DNA of 64,000 nucleotides from Salinisphaera hydrothermalis C41B8 (lineage in GTDB: Bacteria > Pseudomonadota > Gammaproteobacteria > Nevskiales > Salinisphaeraceae), in the NCBI RefSeq assembly GCF_000732535.1, contig NZ_APNK01000006.1, forward strand, positions 1 to 64,000, given 5' to 3'. Both the position numbers and the translations under genes were made by a program. The notes under the pieces were generated by a model. That model saw only the letters and a program-made list of their open reading frames with translations. It searched no databases and was not told where the DNA came from. This document shows positions 16,471 to 26,252 of this stretch, piece by piece (the stretch's first letter is position 1; every line of letters starts with the position of its first letter).

Positions 16471-17522
16471 GGGGGTGCGTCTTCTCGATCTTGTTGGGGC
16501 ACTGCAAGCCTTACCGTGAACCAGGTCGCGTCCTGAGTGAAGTCAAGCCGGGCTCGCCCCTCGTAGGCCAGCGCGAGCCGACGTCGGATGTTCGACAACG
16601 CTTGTCGATGCCCCGGCGCCCGTTCCGCGGCGGAGGCCACCGGGTTGCGCACCTCCGCGAACAACATGCCATCCGCTATCCACGCGCGTACTCGTACCGT
16701 GCCCCCATCGGGCAACCGGGCGACACCGTGGCCGATCGCGTTCTCGACCAGCGGCTGCAGACACAATGACGGCAAGCGGCCTTCGCGCGCCGCTGGCGAC
16801 AAATCCACCTCCATCGCCAGCCGGTCGCCCAGACGCAGCTGCTCTATACGCACATAGGCCTCGACCAGTCGCATCTCGTCGACCAGCCGAATCGCGGTCG
16901 GCGTCTCGGCCTTCAGGCGGGCCCGCAGCAGCGTGGCCAGGTCTTCGAGTGCGGTTTCGGCCTCGGCCGGGCGATGCTCGATCAATGCGGCCACACTGTT
17001 GAGCGTATTGAACAGAAAATGCGGTTCGATACGCGCCTGCAACGCTTCCAGTCGCGCTCGCAACTCTGCCTCGGCGTGTACGGCCCAAGAGGCCCGCAAC
17101 CAGAAATAGCGCAGCGCCAAGGCGGCCACTACGGCACAGATCCCCAGGCTGCGAGCGAGAAATATCTCCTGACTGCTGTGCTCGATGATCAGGCCGAAAC
17201 CGGTGAAGCGGCCGGCCACGAAAATGATCTCGGTGACTGCCAGCGTCACCAGCAATAGGCAGAGATAGGACAGTCCGACCACCGTACGCGTACTCATGCG
17301 GCCGGCATGGCGTCGGATCAGACACAGGGCGGCGGCGCTGCACACACCGATCCATTGCAGGTAGACCGATAACAGGAACAGGCGGCGCCATAAATCGCCG
17401 GACATGGAACTGCCCAGCGCCAGTACGATCGCCACGGCCTCGCACACGATCAGAACCCGAACAACACGCGAGCCGGTGCAGAAATCCGGCAGGATGGCGG
17501 TCGGTTGTTCGGGCTCGGACAT
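16467..17522 (-). CDS. algZ: AlgZ/FimS-like LytS-family sensor histidine kinase
   Basis: 351 residues. Four or so membrane helices in residues 20-140 (ALGSSMSGDLWRRLFLLSVY, GLSYLCLLLVTLAVTEIIFV) lead to a His_kinase family box IEPHFLFNTLNSVAALIEHR with the phospho-accepting histidine at 168. The ATP-binding half has LCLQPLVENAIGHGVA and a degenerate G2 (GHRQALSNIRRRLALAY). Such kinases act on LytTR regulators; the partner algR overlaps by four bases. It diverges from argH, with 139 bases between the start codons. Confidence 0.9.
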   Translation of the reverse strand: MSEPEQPTAILPDFCTGSRVVRVLIVCEAVAIVLALGSSMSGDLWRRLFLLSVYLQWIGVCSAAALCLIRRHAGRMSTRTVVGLSYLCLLLVTLAVTEIIFVAGRFTGFGLIIEHSSQEIFLARSLGICAVVAALALRYFWLRASWAVHAEAELRARLEALQARIEPHFLFNTLNSVAALIEHRPAEAETALEDLATLLRARLKAETPTAIRLVDEMRLVEAYVRIEQLRLGDRLAMEVDLSPAAREGRLPSLCLQPLVENAIGHGVARLPDGGTVRVRAWIADGMLFAEVRNPVASAAERAPGHRQALSNIRRRLALAYEGRARLDFTQDATWFTVRLAVPQQDREDAPP

Positions 17523-17661
17523 TGGCGACAGTGTTTGAACAGCGCCGCATCGGCGTCAAGCCCGGCTGCCGGCCGCCGGGCCGGCATTGCTATACTCGCG
17601 CGCTGTCCGAGACCGCTCCGCGGCACGCGCGGGCGGCGCCCATCACCACCGGAGCACGCCG

Positions 17662-19053
17662 ATGAGCACGCAATCGAGTCACCAGACCTGGGGCGGCCGT
17701 TTCGCCGAAGGCCCGGATGCCCGGGTCGCCGCGTTCACCGAATCGATTTCGTTCGAAACACGCCTCGCGCCGTACGATATCCGCGGCTCGATCGCGCATG
17801 CGCGCATGCTCTCGACCATCGGTGTGCTGAGCGCCGACGAATTCGGCGAGATCGAAGCCGGGCTGAAAGCCATCGAGGCCCGTATCGCTGCTGGCGACTT
17901 CCCGTGGGACGCCGCGCTCGAAGACGTGCACATGAACATCGAGGCGCGGCTGACCGACGACATCGGCGCGCTCGGCAAGAAGCTGCACACCGCCAGATCT
18001 CGCAACGATCAGGTCGCCACCGACGTGCGCCTGTGGCTGCGCGACACGCTCGATGCGCTTATCGACGAAGTGAAGCGTCTGCGCGCCGGCCTCATCGAGC
18101 TCGCCGAGCGGGAAGCGGACACGATCATGCCCGGCTTCACCCACATGCAGGTGGCCCAGCCGGTGACCTTCGGCCACCACATGCTGGCCTGGCAGGCGAT
18201 GCTGGCGCGCGACAGTGAGCGGCTGGCCCAGATCCGGGCGCGGGCCAACGTCCTTCCCTTGGGCGCGGCCGCGCTGGCGGGCACCACGTTCGCCATCGAT
18301 CGCGAAATGGTCGCCCAGGAACTGGGCTTCGACGGCGTCATCGACAACTCGCTGGATGCGGTCTCGGATCGTGATTTCGCGATCGAGTTCGTCTCGGCCG
18401 CGGCCACGATCATGATGCATCTGTCGCGGTTCTCCGAAGAGCTCATCCTCTGGATGAGCCCGGCGTTCGATTTCGTCGAGCTGCCCGATCGCTACTGCAC
18501 CGGCAGCTCGATCATGCCGCAGAAGAAGAACCCGGATGTCGCCGAACTCACGCGCGGCAAGACGGCGCGCGTACAGGGCCATCTCACCGCCCTGCTCACG
18601 CTGATGAAGGGCCAGCCGCTGGCCTACAACCGCGATAATCAGGAAGACAAGGTGCCGATGTTCGACACCGCCGACACGGTGGGCGCCTGTGTCGCTCTGT
18701 TCGCCGATATGGCCCCGCATATCATGGTCAAGCGCGAACAATGCCGGGAAGCCGCGCGCCGTGGCTTCGCCACCGCCACCGATCTGGCCGATTACCTGGT
18801 GCGGGCCGGCGTCGCCTTTCGCGATGCCCACGAAATCGTCGGCAACTGTGTGTCGCGCGCCATCCGCGAAGGCTGCGATCTGGCCGAACTGGAACTCACC
18901 ACCCTGCGTGAATATTCCGATGCCATCGGCGAAGACGTCTACGAAGTGCTGACGTTGGAAGGCTCCGTCGCCGCCCGCAACCACATCGGCGGCACCGCAC
19001 CCGACCAGGTGCGCGCGGCCGCTGCGCGGGCGCGTCACGCCCTGGAAAGCTAG
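17662..19053 (+). CDS. argH: Argininosuccinate lyase
   Basis: 463 residues from the ATG at 17662, with CGGAG ten bases upstream; an earlier in-frame GTG/ATG extension lacks family sequence. It cleaves argininosuccinate to arginine and fumarate, the last step of arginine synthesis. Conserved segments: [56 protein letters not shown] with the catalytic His, and the flexible signature [12 protein letters not shown] with catalytic Ser. A TATACT box at 17591 could be its -10, but no good -35 is seen. Arginine made here feeds speA further on. The stop TAG is part of a CTAG. Confidence 0.97.
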   Translation: MSTQSSHQTWGGRFAEGPDARVAAFTESISFETRLAPYDIRGSIAHARMLSTIGVLSADEFGEIEAGLKAIEARIAAGDFPWDAALEDVHMNIEARLTDDIGALGKKLHTARSRNDQVATDVRLWLRDTLDALIDEVKRLRAGLIELAEREADTIMPGFTHMQVAQPVTFGHHMLAWQAMLARDSERLAQIRARANVLPLGAAALAGTTFAIDREMVAQELGFDGVIDNSLDAVSDRDFAIEFVSAAATIMMHLSRFSEELILWMSPAFDFVELPDRYCTGSSIMPQKKNPDVAELTRGKTARVQGHLTALLTLMKGQPLAYNRDNQEDKVPMFDTADTVGACVALFADMAPHIMVKREQCREAARRGFATATDLADYLVRAGVAFRDAHEIVGNCVSRAIREGCDLAELELTTLREYSDAIGEDVYEVLTLEGSVAARNHIGGTAPDQVRAAAARARHALES

Positions 19054-19064
19054 TTAAGAACATC

Positions 19065-19147
19065 GTCCGCAAATGAACACTAACCGGCGCAAATATAAAA
19101 CAAAGATATGTATTGATTGGCGTCTAGTTTCGCGTTCATTTGCGGAC
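19065..19147. repeat. 83-base AT-rich hairpin element between convergent genes
   Basis: Two perfect 14-base inverted repeats, GTCCGCAAATGAAC (19065-19078) and its complement (19134-19147), enclose 55 bases that are much richer in A and T than the surroundings. It lies 11 bases after the argH stop and 24 before the stop of the minus-strand dehydrogenase. There is no U tract, so it is not a typical terminator. It could be a small mobile-element remnant or a structured 3' end. Confidence 0.6.
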
Positions 19148-19171
19148 TAATCGGCCTGCCCGCCAGCGACG

Positions 19172-20038
19172 CTATTTATCGAACAGATCCGCTCGGGCGC
19201 GATACAGCGCCGAGATATCCTCGTCGCCGTGGCCGTCGGCCATGAGCTGTTCGTATTCCTCGCGCGTCTTGGCCGATAACGGCAGCTTGCCCTGCTTCAG
19301 GCTCGCCATGTGCAGGCAGATGCCGAGATCCTTGTGGTGGTGCTTGAGCTTGAAGCCCGGATCGAAGACATCCTTGACCATGGTCTTGCCGCGGTGATTG
19401 ACGAACCAGTTGCCCGCCGCGCCGGAACCGACCACATCGACCACCTTGTCCAGCGGCAGCTCCATGGCCGCAGCAAACCGCATGGCCTCGCACACCGCCT
19501 GATTGATGCCGGCAACCATGATCTGGTTGACGGCCTTGGTCGCCTGACCGAAGCCGATCGGACCCATCAGCGTGATCCCCGCGCCCATCGCCTCGAGCAC
19601 GGGCGTGACCCGTTGAAACACGGCCTCGTCGGCACCGACCATGATCGAGAGCGTGCCGTTCTTGGCGCCTTCCGTGCCGCCGGACACCGGGGCATCGACG
19701 AATGCGGCCCCGGTTTCGCCGACACGCCGGGCGGCTTCCTTGGCGGTATCGCTGGCCACGGTGGAGCAATCGATCACGACGTGTCGCTCGGTAAGCGCGC
19801 CACATAGCGCATCGACCATTTCCAGCACGTCGTCGTCCGCGGACACACACAGGACGATGGCCTCGGCGTGGGCCGCGGCTTCGGCCGGATCGGTGACCAC
19901 ACGCACATCGTGTTCGCCGGCGAAATCCTCGGCCCGGCTCGTGGTCCGGTTATAGACCGCGGTCAGCAGCCCCGCCTTGTGTAGATTGGCCGCCATGCCG
20001 TGGCCCATGCCGCCGAGACCGAGAAATGCGCTGTTCAT
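19172..20038 (-). CDS. 3-hydroxyisobutyrate dehydrogenase-family oxidoreductase
   Basis: 288 residues. N-terminal Rossmann motif AFLGLGGMGHGMAANLHKAG, with NRTTSR suggesting NADP preference. FVDAPVSGGTEGAKNGTLSIMV is the substrate-binding signature, and GQATKAVNQIM carries the catalytic Lys168. The all-helical C-terminal domain includes KDLGICLHMASLK. The family oxidises 3-hydroxyisobutyrate, tartronate semialdehyde or similar beta-hydroxy acids. Neighbours (argH, the DUF748 protein) do not indicate which. It is monocistronic and divergent from the next gene, with 71 bases between starts. Confidence 0.85.
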   Translation of the reverse strand: MNSAFLGLGGMGHGMAANLHKAGLLTAVYNRTTSRAEDFAGEHDVRVVTDPAEAAAHAEAIVLCVSADDDVLEMVDALCGALTERHVVIDCSTVASDTAKEAARRVGETGAAFVDAPVSGGTEGAKNGTLSIMVGADEAVFQRVTPVLEAMGAGITLMGPIGFGQATKAVNQIMVAGINQAVCEAMRFAAAMELPLDKVVDVVGSGAAGNWFVNHRGKTMVKDVFDPGFKLKHHHKDLGICLHMASLKQGKLPLSAKTREEYEQLMADGHGDEDISALYRARADLFDK

Positions 20039-20109
20039 GACATCGTTTCCATGCGTGATTTTCGTTCGATGATAAGCTCTTGATACCCAGGGCCCAAACC
20101 GGCGAATAC

Positions 20110-23100
20110 ATGGCAGTCAGACGTGGCGCGCGATGGGCGCTGATCGCAACCGGCGCGCTGATCGTGGTGATTGCGGCCACGCTGATCATCGCCCCGCCGT
20201 TCGTCGTGCGCTATGCCCTGCAGCATTATCTGAAAGCCGAGGGTGTGACCGTTGATATCGGCGGGGTCGATGCCAACGTATTCACCGGTCAGGTTTCGCT
20301 CGACGACGTCCAAGGCCGCGGCCCGCACCACCGTCAGTTCAACATCGGGCACGTGGCGGTCGATATCGATTACCGGCCGCTGGCCGATCACCATATCGAT
20401 CTGACCGTGATTCGTCTCAGCAAGGCCCGCATCGATGTCGGACGCAATGCCGACGGTCAGCTCACGGTTGCCGGCGTGCCCATTCCGCTCGGCAGCGGCG
20501 GCGCATCGAGCGGCTGGGGGTTCGGCGTGGGCGGCGTCACGCTCGGCAATGTCACGCTGCACTACCGCGAACCGGTCAACGGCGATCGGCCTGCGGTGGA
20601 CGAAACGCTCGGCATCGACAGCCTGCATATCGGCAAGATTGCGACCTGGCAACCAAGCCAGGCCACGCCGGTACGGGCCCGGCTCAAGGTTGCCAATGGC
20701 CAGCTCGATCTCGACGGCCACCTTAGCCCTCTCGGTGCCACCCGCCGGGCCAACTTTGCCGTCCAAGCCAAGAATTTCGAGATGAAAGCATTCACGCCGC
20801 TGGCACGGCTGGGCTACATCACGAGACTCGAAGGCCGGTTCGACGCCGATCAACAATTGTCCATCACCTACGGTGCCGACGGCACCCTGCAAGGTCGCCT
20901 GAAGGGGCAGAGCAGTTGGCATGACGCCCGCATGACCGCTACCGACGGCACCCATCTTCGTGGCGACACGCTGTCCTGGCAGGGCGACGAACACGCCACC
21001 CTCTGGCCCGGCAACGGCCAGCCGGGCACGATCACGGCAGACGGCACGTTACGGCTGGCCGGCATTGTCGCCAAGCGCGCGAGCCAGCTCGATTTCACCC
21101 AGAAAAGCGCTTCCTGGAAGGGCAAGGCCAAGGCCACGCTCGGGCAGACGAGCACCCGCGTGACCACGACCGGCCAGCTGGACGCCGAGAAAACCAACCT
21201 CGCCTCCGGCAACTGGCTGGACCTGGCCAGTGATGCCGAGCACCTCACCGGTGGCCTCGACCTGACGCTCACCCCCGATGAAACCCGCATCGACACCGAT
21301 GGCGGTTTCAAAGCCAGCGGCATGGCGTTTTCGGTACCCAACACGGTGCGCATGAAAAGCCATGCGCTGGACTGGACCGGCAAGACCACCACCCGACTGG
21401 CCGGCCACGGCACCCGCATCGACACGAACGGCTCGCTGGCCAGCGATCAGCTGGTCTTCGACGTGCCGCAAACCAGTCACGTCACGGCCGACCATGTGAA
21501 CTGGAAAGGCGACGTCGCCCTGCACAGCGCCCATCTGTTCTCTCGCCGCGCGAAAGGACAGCTGGATGCCAGCGACGTCCGGCTGGATATTCCCGGCGCG
21601 CCGATTCGCATGTCAGCGGCCCATTTCGGCTTCGATGGCAACTATGCGGAACAGCCCGACACATCCGGCCAGGCATTGCGCCTGACCCTGTCGGGCGAAG
21701 CCCATAGTCACAAGCTCGATGCTATCGACACCGCCATCGACGCGCCCTGGGTCGCCCTATTGCAGACCGAGGCGAGCGGCATTGATATCAACGGACTGAA
21801 TTCGATCAATGTCGGCAGCCTGAAATCCAGCGGTGTCCGTATCCTGGGCGATACCAATACCGACAGCGCCGTCATCCAGGCCGTATCGATCAAGGCGACC
21901 CGGTTCTCACTACAGGATCTGCTGCACTACAGCGTTCACGACCTGGAACTCGACGGCGCGAACATCCATACCCGCCGCGACGCCCACGGCATGGGCGTGA
22001 TCAGCGAGTTTGTCGACAGCATGTCGAACAGCACCGGCAAGACCAAAAGCCAAGCAAGCCCGGCAAGCTCCAGCTCCGACGCTGCCGGCCAGACCACGGC
22101 CTCGCATTCGGCAACCTCGACCTACGCGGTGGACCATCTGCATCTGTCCGGCCCGGCCATCGCATTCGTCGACACCACCATGACGCCGACCGTCAACGTC
22201 ACCGGCTCGAAGCTGGATTTCACGCTCGATCATCTCGACACCGCCAAACCCGATCAAAGCGCGAATTACACCCTGGGCCTCGACGTCGGCGCCTACGGCC
22301 ATCTGGACAGCCGCGGCAAAATCGCGCCGTTCGCGCCCGGCGGTATTCACATGGATCTCGACGCCTGGCTGCGCTCGCTGGCACTGGCACCCATGTCGGG
22401 TTATCTCAACGCGGCCATGGGCCGCAAGATCTCCAACGGCGTCGCCGACGGCACGCTCAACCTCAAGGCCACCAAGGGCCAACTCAACGGTGTGCTGGAT
22501 ACCACCATCACCAATTTCCGCCTGGCCAACAGCGCCACCAAGGAAACGGATATCGCCTACGGCATATCGATGAACACGGCGCTCGGCCTGATCCGCGGCC
22601 AAAACGACATCATCCATTTCCGCACCAAGATCCTGGGCGACGTCACCAACCCGTACTTCTCGATCGACAACCTGATCCGCGAGGCCGTGCTCGCCGGCCT
22701 GCGTACGGCGCTGCTGTCGAATTATTCGCCGGTCGGGCTGCTCAACAACATCAAGAACGGTTTCCTCAACCTGTTCCGGTCGGTCGAGGATCGGCCCGCT
22801 ATCTTTGCCAAGGGCAAGCATTACGTGCGGCCGGAAGACCGCAAGTATCTGGCACTGATCGCCAAGGCGATGCGCCAACATCCGCCGTGGGTCCTGCATC
22901 TGGCCGGCCAGGCCGTACCGGCCGATGCCAAGGCAATGAAGCTGGATGGCTCGGCCGCGGCACAGCATGCCAAGCTCGAGCAACTGGCCCGACAGCGCCA
23001 GCAGGCCGTGCGCGATTATCTGGCCGCGCGCAACGTCAATCCGGCCCGGCTGATCGGCGGTAACCCGTCAGTTAAGACCAACGATCAGGCCAAGCCGGCG

Positions 23101-23136
23101 GTCAAGTTCTCGCTCAACAAGAACGACAAGGATTGA
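20110..23136 (+). CDS. Large AsmA/DUF748-like envelope protein
   Basis: 1008 residues from the ATG at 20110; a TTG at 20080 would add ten residues but lacks support. One N-terminal membrane anchor (WALIATGALIVVIAATLIIA) is followed by the DUF748/AsmA-like pattern LQHYLKAEGVTVDIGGVDAN and VAVDIDYRPLADHHIDLTVI. Then come hundreds of residues of repeating beta-strand units (recurring HxLDWTGK/VNWKGDV-type blocks), and a C-terminal portion with GDVTNPYFSIDNLIREAVLA and a late region resembling an OmpA-like tail (KYLALIAKAMRQHPPWVLHL). Long beta-groove proteins of this group are thought to span the periplasm and move lipids or keep the outer membrane intact. The exact role is inferred. Confidence 0.8.
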   Translation: MAVRRGARWALIATGALIVVIAATLIIAPPFVVRYALQHYLKAEGVTVDIGGVDANVFTGQVSLDDVQGRGPHHRQFNIGHVAVDIDYRPLADHHIDLTVIRLSKARIDVGRNADGQLTVAGVPIPLGSGGASSGWGFGVGGVTLGNVTLHYREPVNGDRPAVDETLGIDSLHIGKIATWQPSQATPVRARLKVANGQLDLDGHLSPLGATRRANFAVQAKNFEMKAFTPLARLGYITRLEGRFDADQQLSITYGADGTLQGRLKGQSSWHDARMTATDGTHLRGDTLSWQGDEHATLWPGNGQPGTITADGTLRLAGIVAKRASQLDFTQKSASWKGKAKATLGQTSTRVTTTGQLDAEKTNLASGNWLDLASDAEHLTGGLDLTLTPDETRIDTDGGFKASGMAFSVPNTVRMKSHALDWTGKTTTRLAGHGTRIDTNGSLASDQLVFDVPQTSHVTADHVNWKGDVALHSAHLFSRRAKGQLDASDVRLDIPGAPIRMSAAHFGFDGNYAEQPDTSGQALRLTLSGEAHSHKLDAIDTAIDAPWVALLQTEASGIDINGLNSINVGSLKSSGVRILGDTNTDSAVIQAVSIKATRFSLQDLLHYSVHDLELDGANIHTRRDAHGMGVISEFVDSMSNSTGKTKSQASPASSSSDAAGQTTASHSATSTYAVDHLHLSGPAIAFVDTTMTPTVNVTGSKLDFTLDHLDTAKPDQSANYTLGLDVGAYGHLDSRGKIAPFAPGGIHMDLDAWLRSLALAPMSGYLNAAMGRKISNGVADGTLNLKATKGQLNGVLDTTITNFRLANSATKETDIAYGISMNTALGLIRGQNDIIHFRTKILGDVTNPYFSIDNLIREAVLAGLRTALLSNYSPVGLLNNIKNGFLNLFRSVEDRPAIFAKGKHYVRPEDRKYLALIAKAMRQHPPWVLHLAGQAVPADAKAMKLDGSAAAQHAKLEQLARQRQQAVRDYLAARNVNPARLIGGNPSVKTNDQAKPAVKFSLNKNDKD

Positions 23137-23146
23137 TCGCCGGGCG

Positions 23147-25000
23147 TCAGGATTCCAGCAGATAGGTATAGCCGGCCAGGCCGGCTTCCAGCAGCGCTTC
23201 GCATTCCGCGCGCTGGCCCGGCGCCAGGCCAGCGGCATTCAGCTTGCGACGATAAGCGCGACGCAATGCTTCCGGCTCGAAGTGCACATAGGTCAGCAGC
23301 TCATCGGTCCGATCGCCGTGCTGGGCATCGCCGAGATGCCAGGCGCCATCGCGAATCTCGACGTTCACCACGTCGGTATCGCCGAACAGATTGTGCATGT
23401 CGCCCAGGTTTTCCTGGTAGGCGCCGACCATGAAGATGCCGAGGCGGTAGGTCTCGTCGTCGCGCAGCGCATGCAGCGGCAGCGTCGAATCCAAGCCGTT
23501 CTCGTCCACATAACGATCGAGCCGGCCGTCCGAGTCGCAGGTCAGATCGCACAGCCGAGCATTCTGATCGGGCGCTTCGTCGAGACGCGCGAGCGGCATG
23601 ACCGGAAACACCTGATCCAGCGCCCAGACGTCCGGCACCGACTGAAACACCGAGAAATTCACGAAATACTTGGTCGCGAGTTTTTCACGCGCCGCCGTGA
23701 CCGCGGCGCGGTCGTCGGCATCGTCCGGTGCGAGCCGCGCCAGCGCGCGATAGACCGAAGCGGCCTCACGCTCGGCCTCGGCGCGGTCGGCGAGATTGAG
23801 CTCGCCGGCCACGAAACGGGCCTGAACATCCGCCAGATGCGCGCCCACTCGATCGAGCTGGGCCGAGGCCGAGAGCTTGTCGTCCAACACCGCCGGCGCG
23901 ACTGCCACGCTGGTCTCGCTGTCGATGACCTGGGTGAGCAACACCGCGTGGTGTGCGGTCAGTGCCCGACCGGATTCGCTGATGATATTCGGCTGCGGTA
24001 GATCGAACCGCTCGGCCACCCGCGCCAGCGCGCCGACCACGACATCGGCGTAATCGGGCACGCCATAGTTCATGGAACAGAACGAACGGGCCCCACGGCC
24101 TTCATAATCCACCGCCAGACCGCCGCCGACATCCACCGTGTCCACGGGCGCACCCAGCGCGCGCAGGCTGCGATACAGATGCGCGGTTTCGTCCATGGCG
24201 CGGGCAAGCGCGGCATGATCGGCCACCTGCGAGCCGACGTGCACGTGCAGCATCGACACACAATCCAGAATGCCCAATTCGCGCATCCGCGCGACTGCGG
24301 TCACCACTTGATCGGCCGTCAGGCCGAACTTGGATTTCTCGCCCCCGGTGTTCTGCCAGTGGCCCGCCGCGACGCTTGCGAGGCGCACTCGTAGCCCGAG
24401 CCGCGGGCGCAGCCCCAGCGCGTCGGCCAGCTCGGCGATCGGCGCCAGTTCCGACGGTTTTTCCACCACGATGTAGACGCGGTGGCCGAGTTGTTGTCCG
24501 GCCAGGGCCAGCCGCAGGAAGGAGCGGTCCTTGTAACCGTTGCACACAATAGTGGAGCCCGGTCGGGCCAGCGCCAGCACGGCCATCAGTTCGGGCTTGC
24601 TACCAGCTTCCAGTCCGGCGCGATCGCCCCCGGCGGTGACCAACTGCTCGACCACGGCGCGCTGCTGGTTCACCTTGACCGGGTAGACCACCGTATAACG
24701 CCCGGCATAGTCATGGGCGCCGCGCGCGGCGTCGAACGCATCGGCCAGACGATTGAGCCGGTCGCCCAGAATATCGGTGAAACGCACCAGCACCGGCAGG
24801 CGCAGCCCGGCGTCGCGGATCTCGTCGGCCAGCGCGTCCAGATCGATGCCGGGCTGGTCGGCGGCCGGCCGTACTTCGGCGTGGCCGGCCTCGTTGATCC
24901 CGAAATAACCGTCGCCCCAGGTGGCGACCCGATACAGGCGGCGCGCGTCTTCCAGCGTCCAGCCGTCGGCGACTGCTTCTCGAGCGGATACGGACATCAT
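23147..25000 (-). CDS. speA: Biosynthetic arginine decarboxylase
   Basis: 617 residues, near the 630-660 usual for the fold-III PLP enzyme. It makes agmatine from arginine, the first step of the putrescine route. The PLP lysine is Lys109 in VVYPVKVNQQRAVVEQL. Other conserved parts: LEAGSKPELMAVLALA, ICNGYKDRSFLRLAL, MLHVHVGSQ, TVDVGGGLAVDYEG (phosphate loop), ISESGRALTAHHAVLL, and near the end AYQENLGDMHNLFGDTDVVN. It diverges from speE with only 62 bases between starts, so the promoters must overlap; a TATACT at 25002 faces speE. Confidence 0.97.
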   Translation of the reverse strand: MMSVSAREAVADGWTLEDARRLYRVATWGDGYFGINEAGHAEVRPAADQPGIDLDALADEIRDAGLRLPVLVRFTDILGDRLNRLADAFDAARGAHDYAGRYTVVYPVKVNQQRAVVEQLVTAGGDRAGLEAGSKPELMAVLALARPGSTIVCNGYKDRSFLRLALAGQQLGHRVYIVVEKPSELAPIAELADALGLRPRLGLRVRLASVAAGHWQNTGGEKSKFGLTADQVVTAVARMRELGILDCVSMLHVHVGSQVADHAALARAMDETAHLYRSLRALGAPVDTVDVGGGLAVDYEGRGARSFCSMNYGVPDYADVVVGALARVAERFDLPQPNIISESGRALTAHHAVLLTQVIDSETSVAVAPAVLDDKLSASAQLDRVGAHLADVQARFVAGELNLADRAEAEREAASVYRALARLAPDDADDRAAVTAAREKLATKYFVNFSVFQSVPDVWALDQVFPVMPLARLDEAPDQNARLCDLTCDSDGRLDRYVDENGLDSTLPLHALRDDETYRLGIFMVGAYQENLGDMHNLFGDTDVVNVEIRDGAWHLGDAQHGDRTDELLTYVHFEPEALRRAYRRKLNAAGLAPGQRAECEALLEAGLAGYTYLLES

Positions 25001-25062
25001 CTATACTGCCAACTCATCCAGTGAATCGAACCGCCGACAACGGCGAAGGAGCATACCGCGCC

Positions 25063-25911
25063 ATGGTAGCGGACGAATCGTGGTTCACCGAGGCCAGCGA
25101 CGAGCTGGGCGTCGGCTTTTCGTTGAAAATCCGAGACAAACTCCATGAGGAGACCTCGGACTACCAGACCATCGCCGTCTACGAGACCGAAACATTCGGC
25201 CGCCTGATGACGATCGACGGTCTGGTGATGCTGACCGATCGCGACAACTTCGTCTATCACGAGATGATGACCCACCCCGCCCTGTTCGCCCATGGCCGGG
25301 CGCGCAACGTGGTGATCATCGGCGGTGGCGATTGCGGCACGCTGCGCGAGGTCCTCAAGCACGACACGGTCGAATCGGTCACCCAGATCGATATCGACGA
25401 ACGCGTGACTCGTGTGGCTGAGCGTTATTTCCCGCGGCTGGTCGAATCCAACGACGACCCGCGGGCCCGGCTGGCCTTTGAGGACGGCGTGGCCTGGATG
25501 GCGGCCGCCGGCGATGCCACGGTGGATCTGATCATCATCGACAGCACCGACCCGATCGGCCCGGCCGAAGGGCTGTTCAACGAGGCTTTCTACCGGCAAT
25601 GCCATCGCGTGCTCGCCCCGCACGGCCTGCTCGTGCAGCAGAGCGAATCGCCGCTGGCACACGCCACCCTGATTCATGACATGCATCGCGGCTTCAAGCG
25701 AGCCGGCTTTGCCGCCACGCACCTGCTGAGTTTCCCGCAGCCGAGCTATCCCACCGGCTGGTGGTCCGCCACGCTAGCCGCACGCGACGACCTCGCCCTG
25801 GCCGTGCCGACCGCGGAGCTGGATTTCCATACCGAGTACTACACGCCGGCGATGCACCACGCGGCATTCGCGCAACCGGCCTTCATCCAGCGCGCCCTGG
25901 CCGGCGACTGA
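25063..25911 (+). CDS. speE: Spermidine synthase
   Basis: 282 residues from the ATG at 25063; AAGGAG sits at 25046-25051. It transfers an aminopropyl group from decarboxylated SAM to putrescine. Signatures: GRLMTIDGLVMLTDRDNFVY, HEMMTHPALFAHG, VVIIGGGDCGTLREVLKH, QIDIDERV and IIIDSTDPIGPAEGLF, with the catalytic Asp in the last. It is divergent from speA, so one short promoter region serves both polyamine genes. No speD (SAM decarboxylase) or agmatinase is in the window. The gene is followed by palindromic element B. Confidence 0.97.
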   Translation: MVADESWFTEASDELGVGFSLKIRDKLHEETSDYQTIAVYETETFGRLMTIDGLVMLTDRDNFVYHEMMTHPALFAHGRARNVVIIGGGDCGTLREVLKHDTVESVTQIDIDERVTRVAERYFPRLVESNDDPRARLAFEDGVAWMAAAGDATVDLIIIDSTDPIGPAEGLFNEAFYRQCHRVLAPHGLLVQQSESPLAHATLIHDMHRGFKRAGFAATHLLSFPQPSYPTGWWSATLAARDDLALAVPTAELDFHTEYYTPAMHHAAFAQPAFIQRALAGD

Positions 25912-25947
25912 GCGCGACAGGACGCTGCGACGCGGGCTCAGCCCCAG

Positions 25948-26252
25948 GGCATGTTGAGGTTTCGTGCGAGCGCCGCGTTGGCGTCCGCAAATCGTGTCCG
26001 GCAAGGCGCGAGTCTGGGTCGTGGCGTGCCACGACCCAGACTCGCAACGCCGCAGGGCGCCCCTGGTTAATTTTTAATGGGCGGCCCAACCCGAAGGGAC
26101 AAGCGCCCTTAAATTAACGACACGACGGCAATACAGCGTTATAGCTCTCTCGCGTATGTCCACTACGCCACGTTCGCTACGCCTCGTCTTGCCGCCCCTA
26201 GTTAATTTTCAGGGAGCGCTTGGCACGGACTCGCACGAAACCTCAACACGCC
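25948..26252. repeat. Palindromic CTAG-type element, copy B (305 bp, inverted)
   Basis: Same family as copy A but in the opposite orientation. Ends GGCATGTTGAGG (25948) and the complement of GGCGTGTTGAGG (to 26252). The right flank is CTAG, the left flank CCAG. It holds a perfect hairpin with 18-base arms and a 2-base loop (26008-26025 with 26028-26045), longer than in A or C. It fills the space between speE and the convergent gene, and its right CTAG contains that gene's TAG stop. Confidence 0.88.

Noticed and set aside
16543-17559. 338-codon minus-strand frame overlapping algZ
   Set aside because: Out of frame with the kinase; Arg/Gly-rich composition marks it as a shadow.
17590-19038. 482-codon minus-strand frame
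   Set aside because: Fully antisense to argH, which has all family motifs.
19065-19147. Integron attC site
   Set aside because: The ends lack the RYYYAAC/GTTRRRY core sites and there is no integrase or cassette array.
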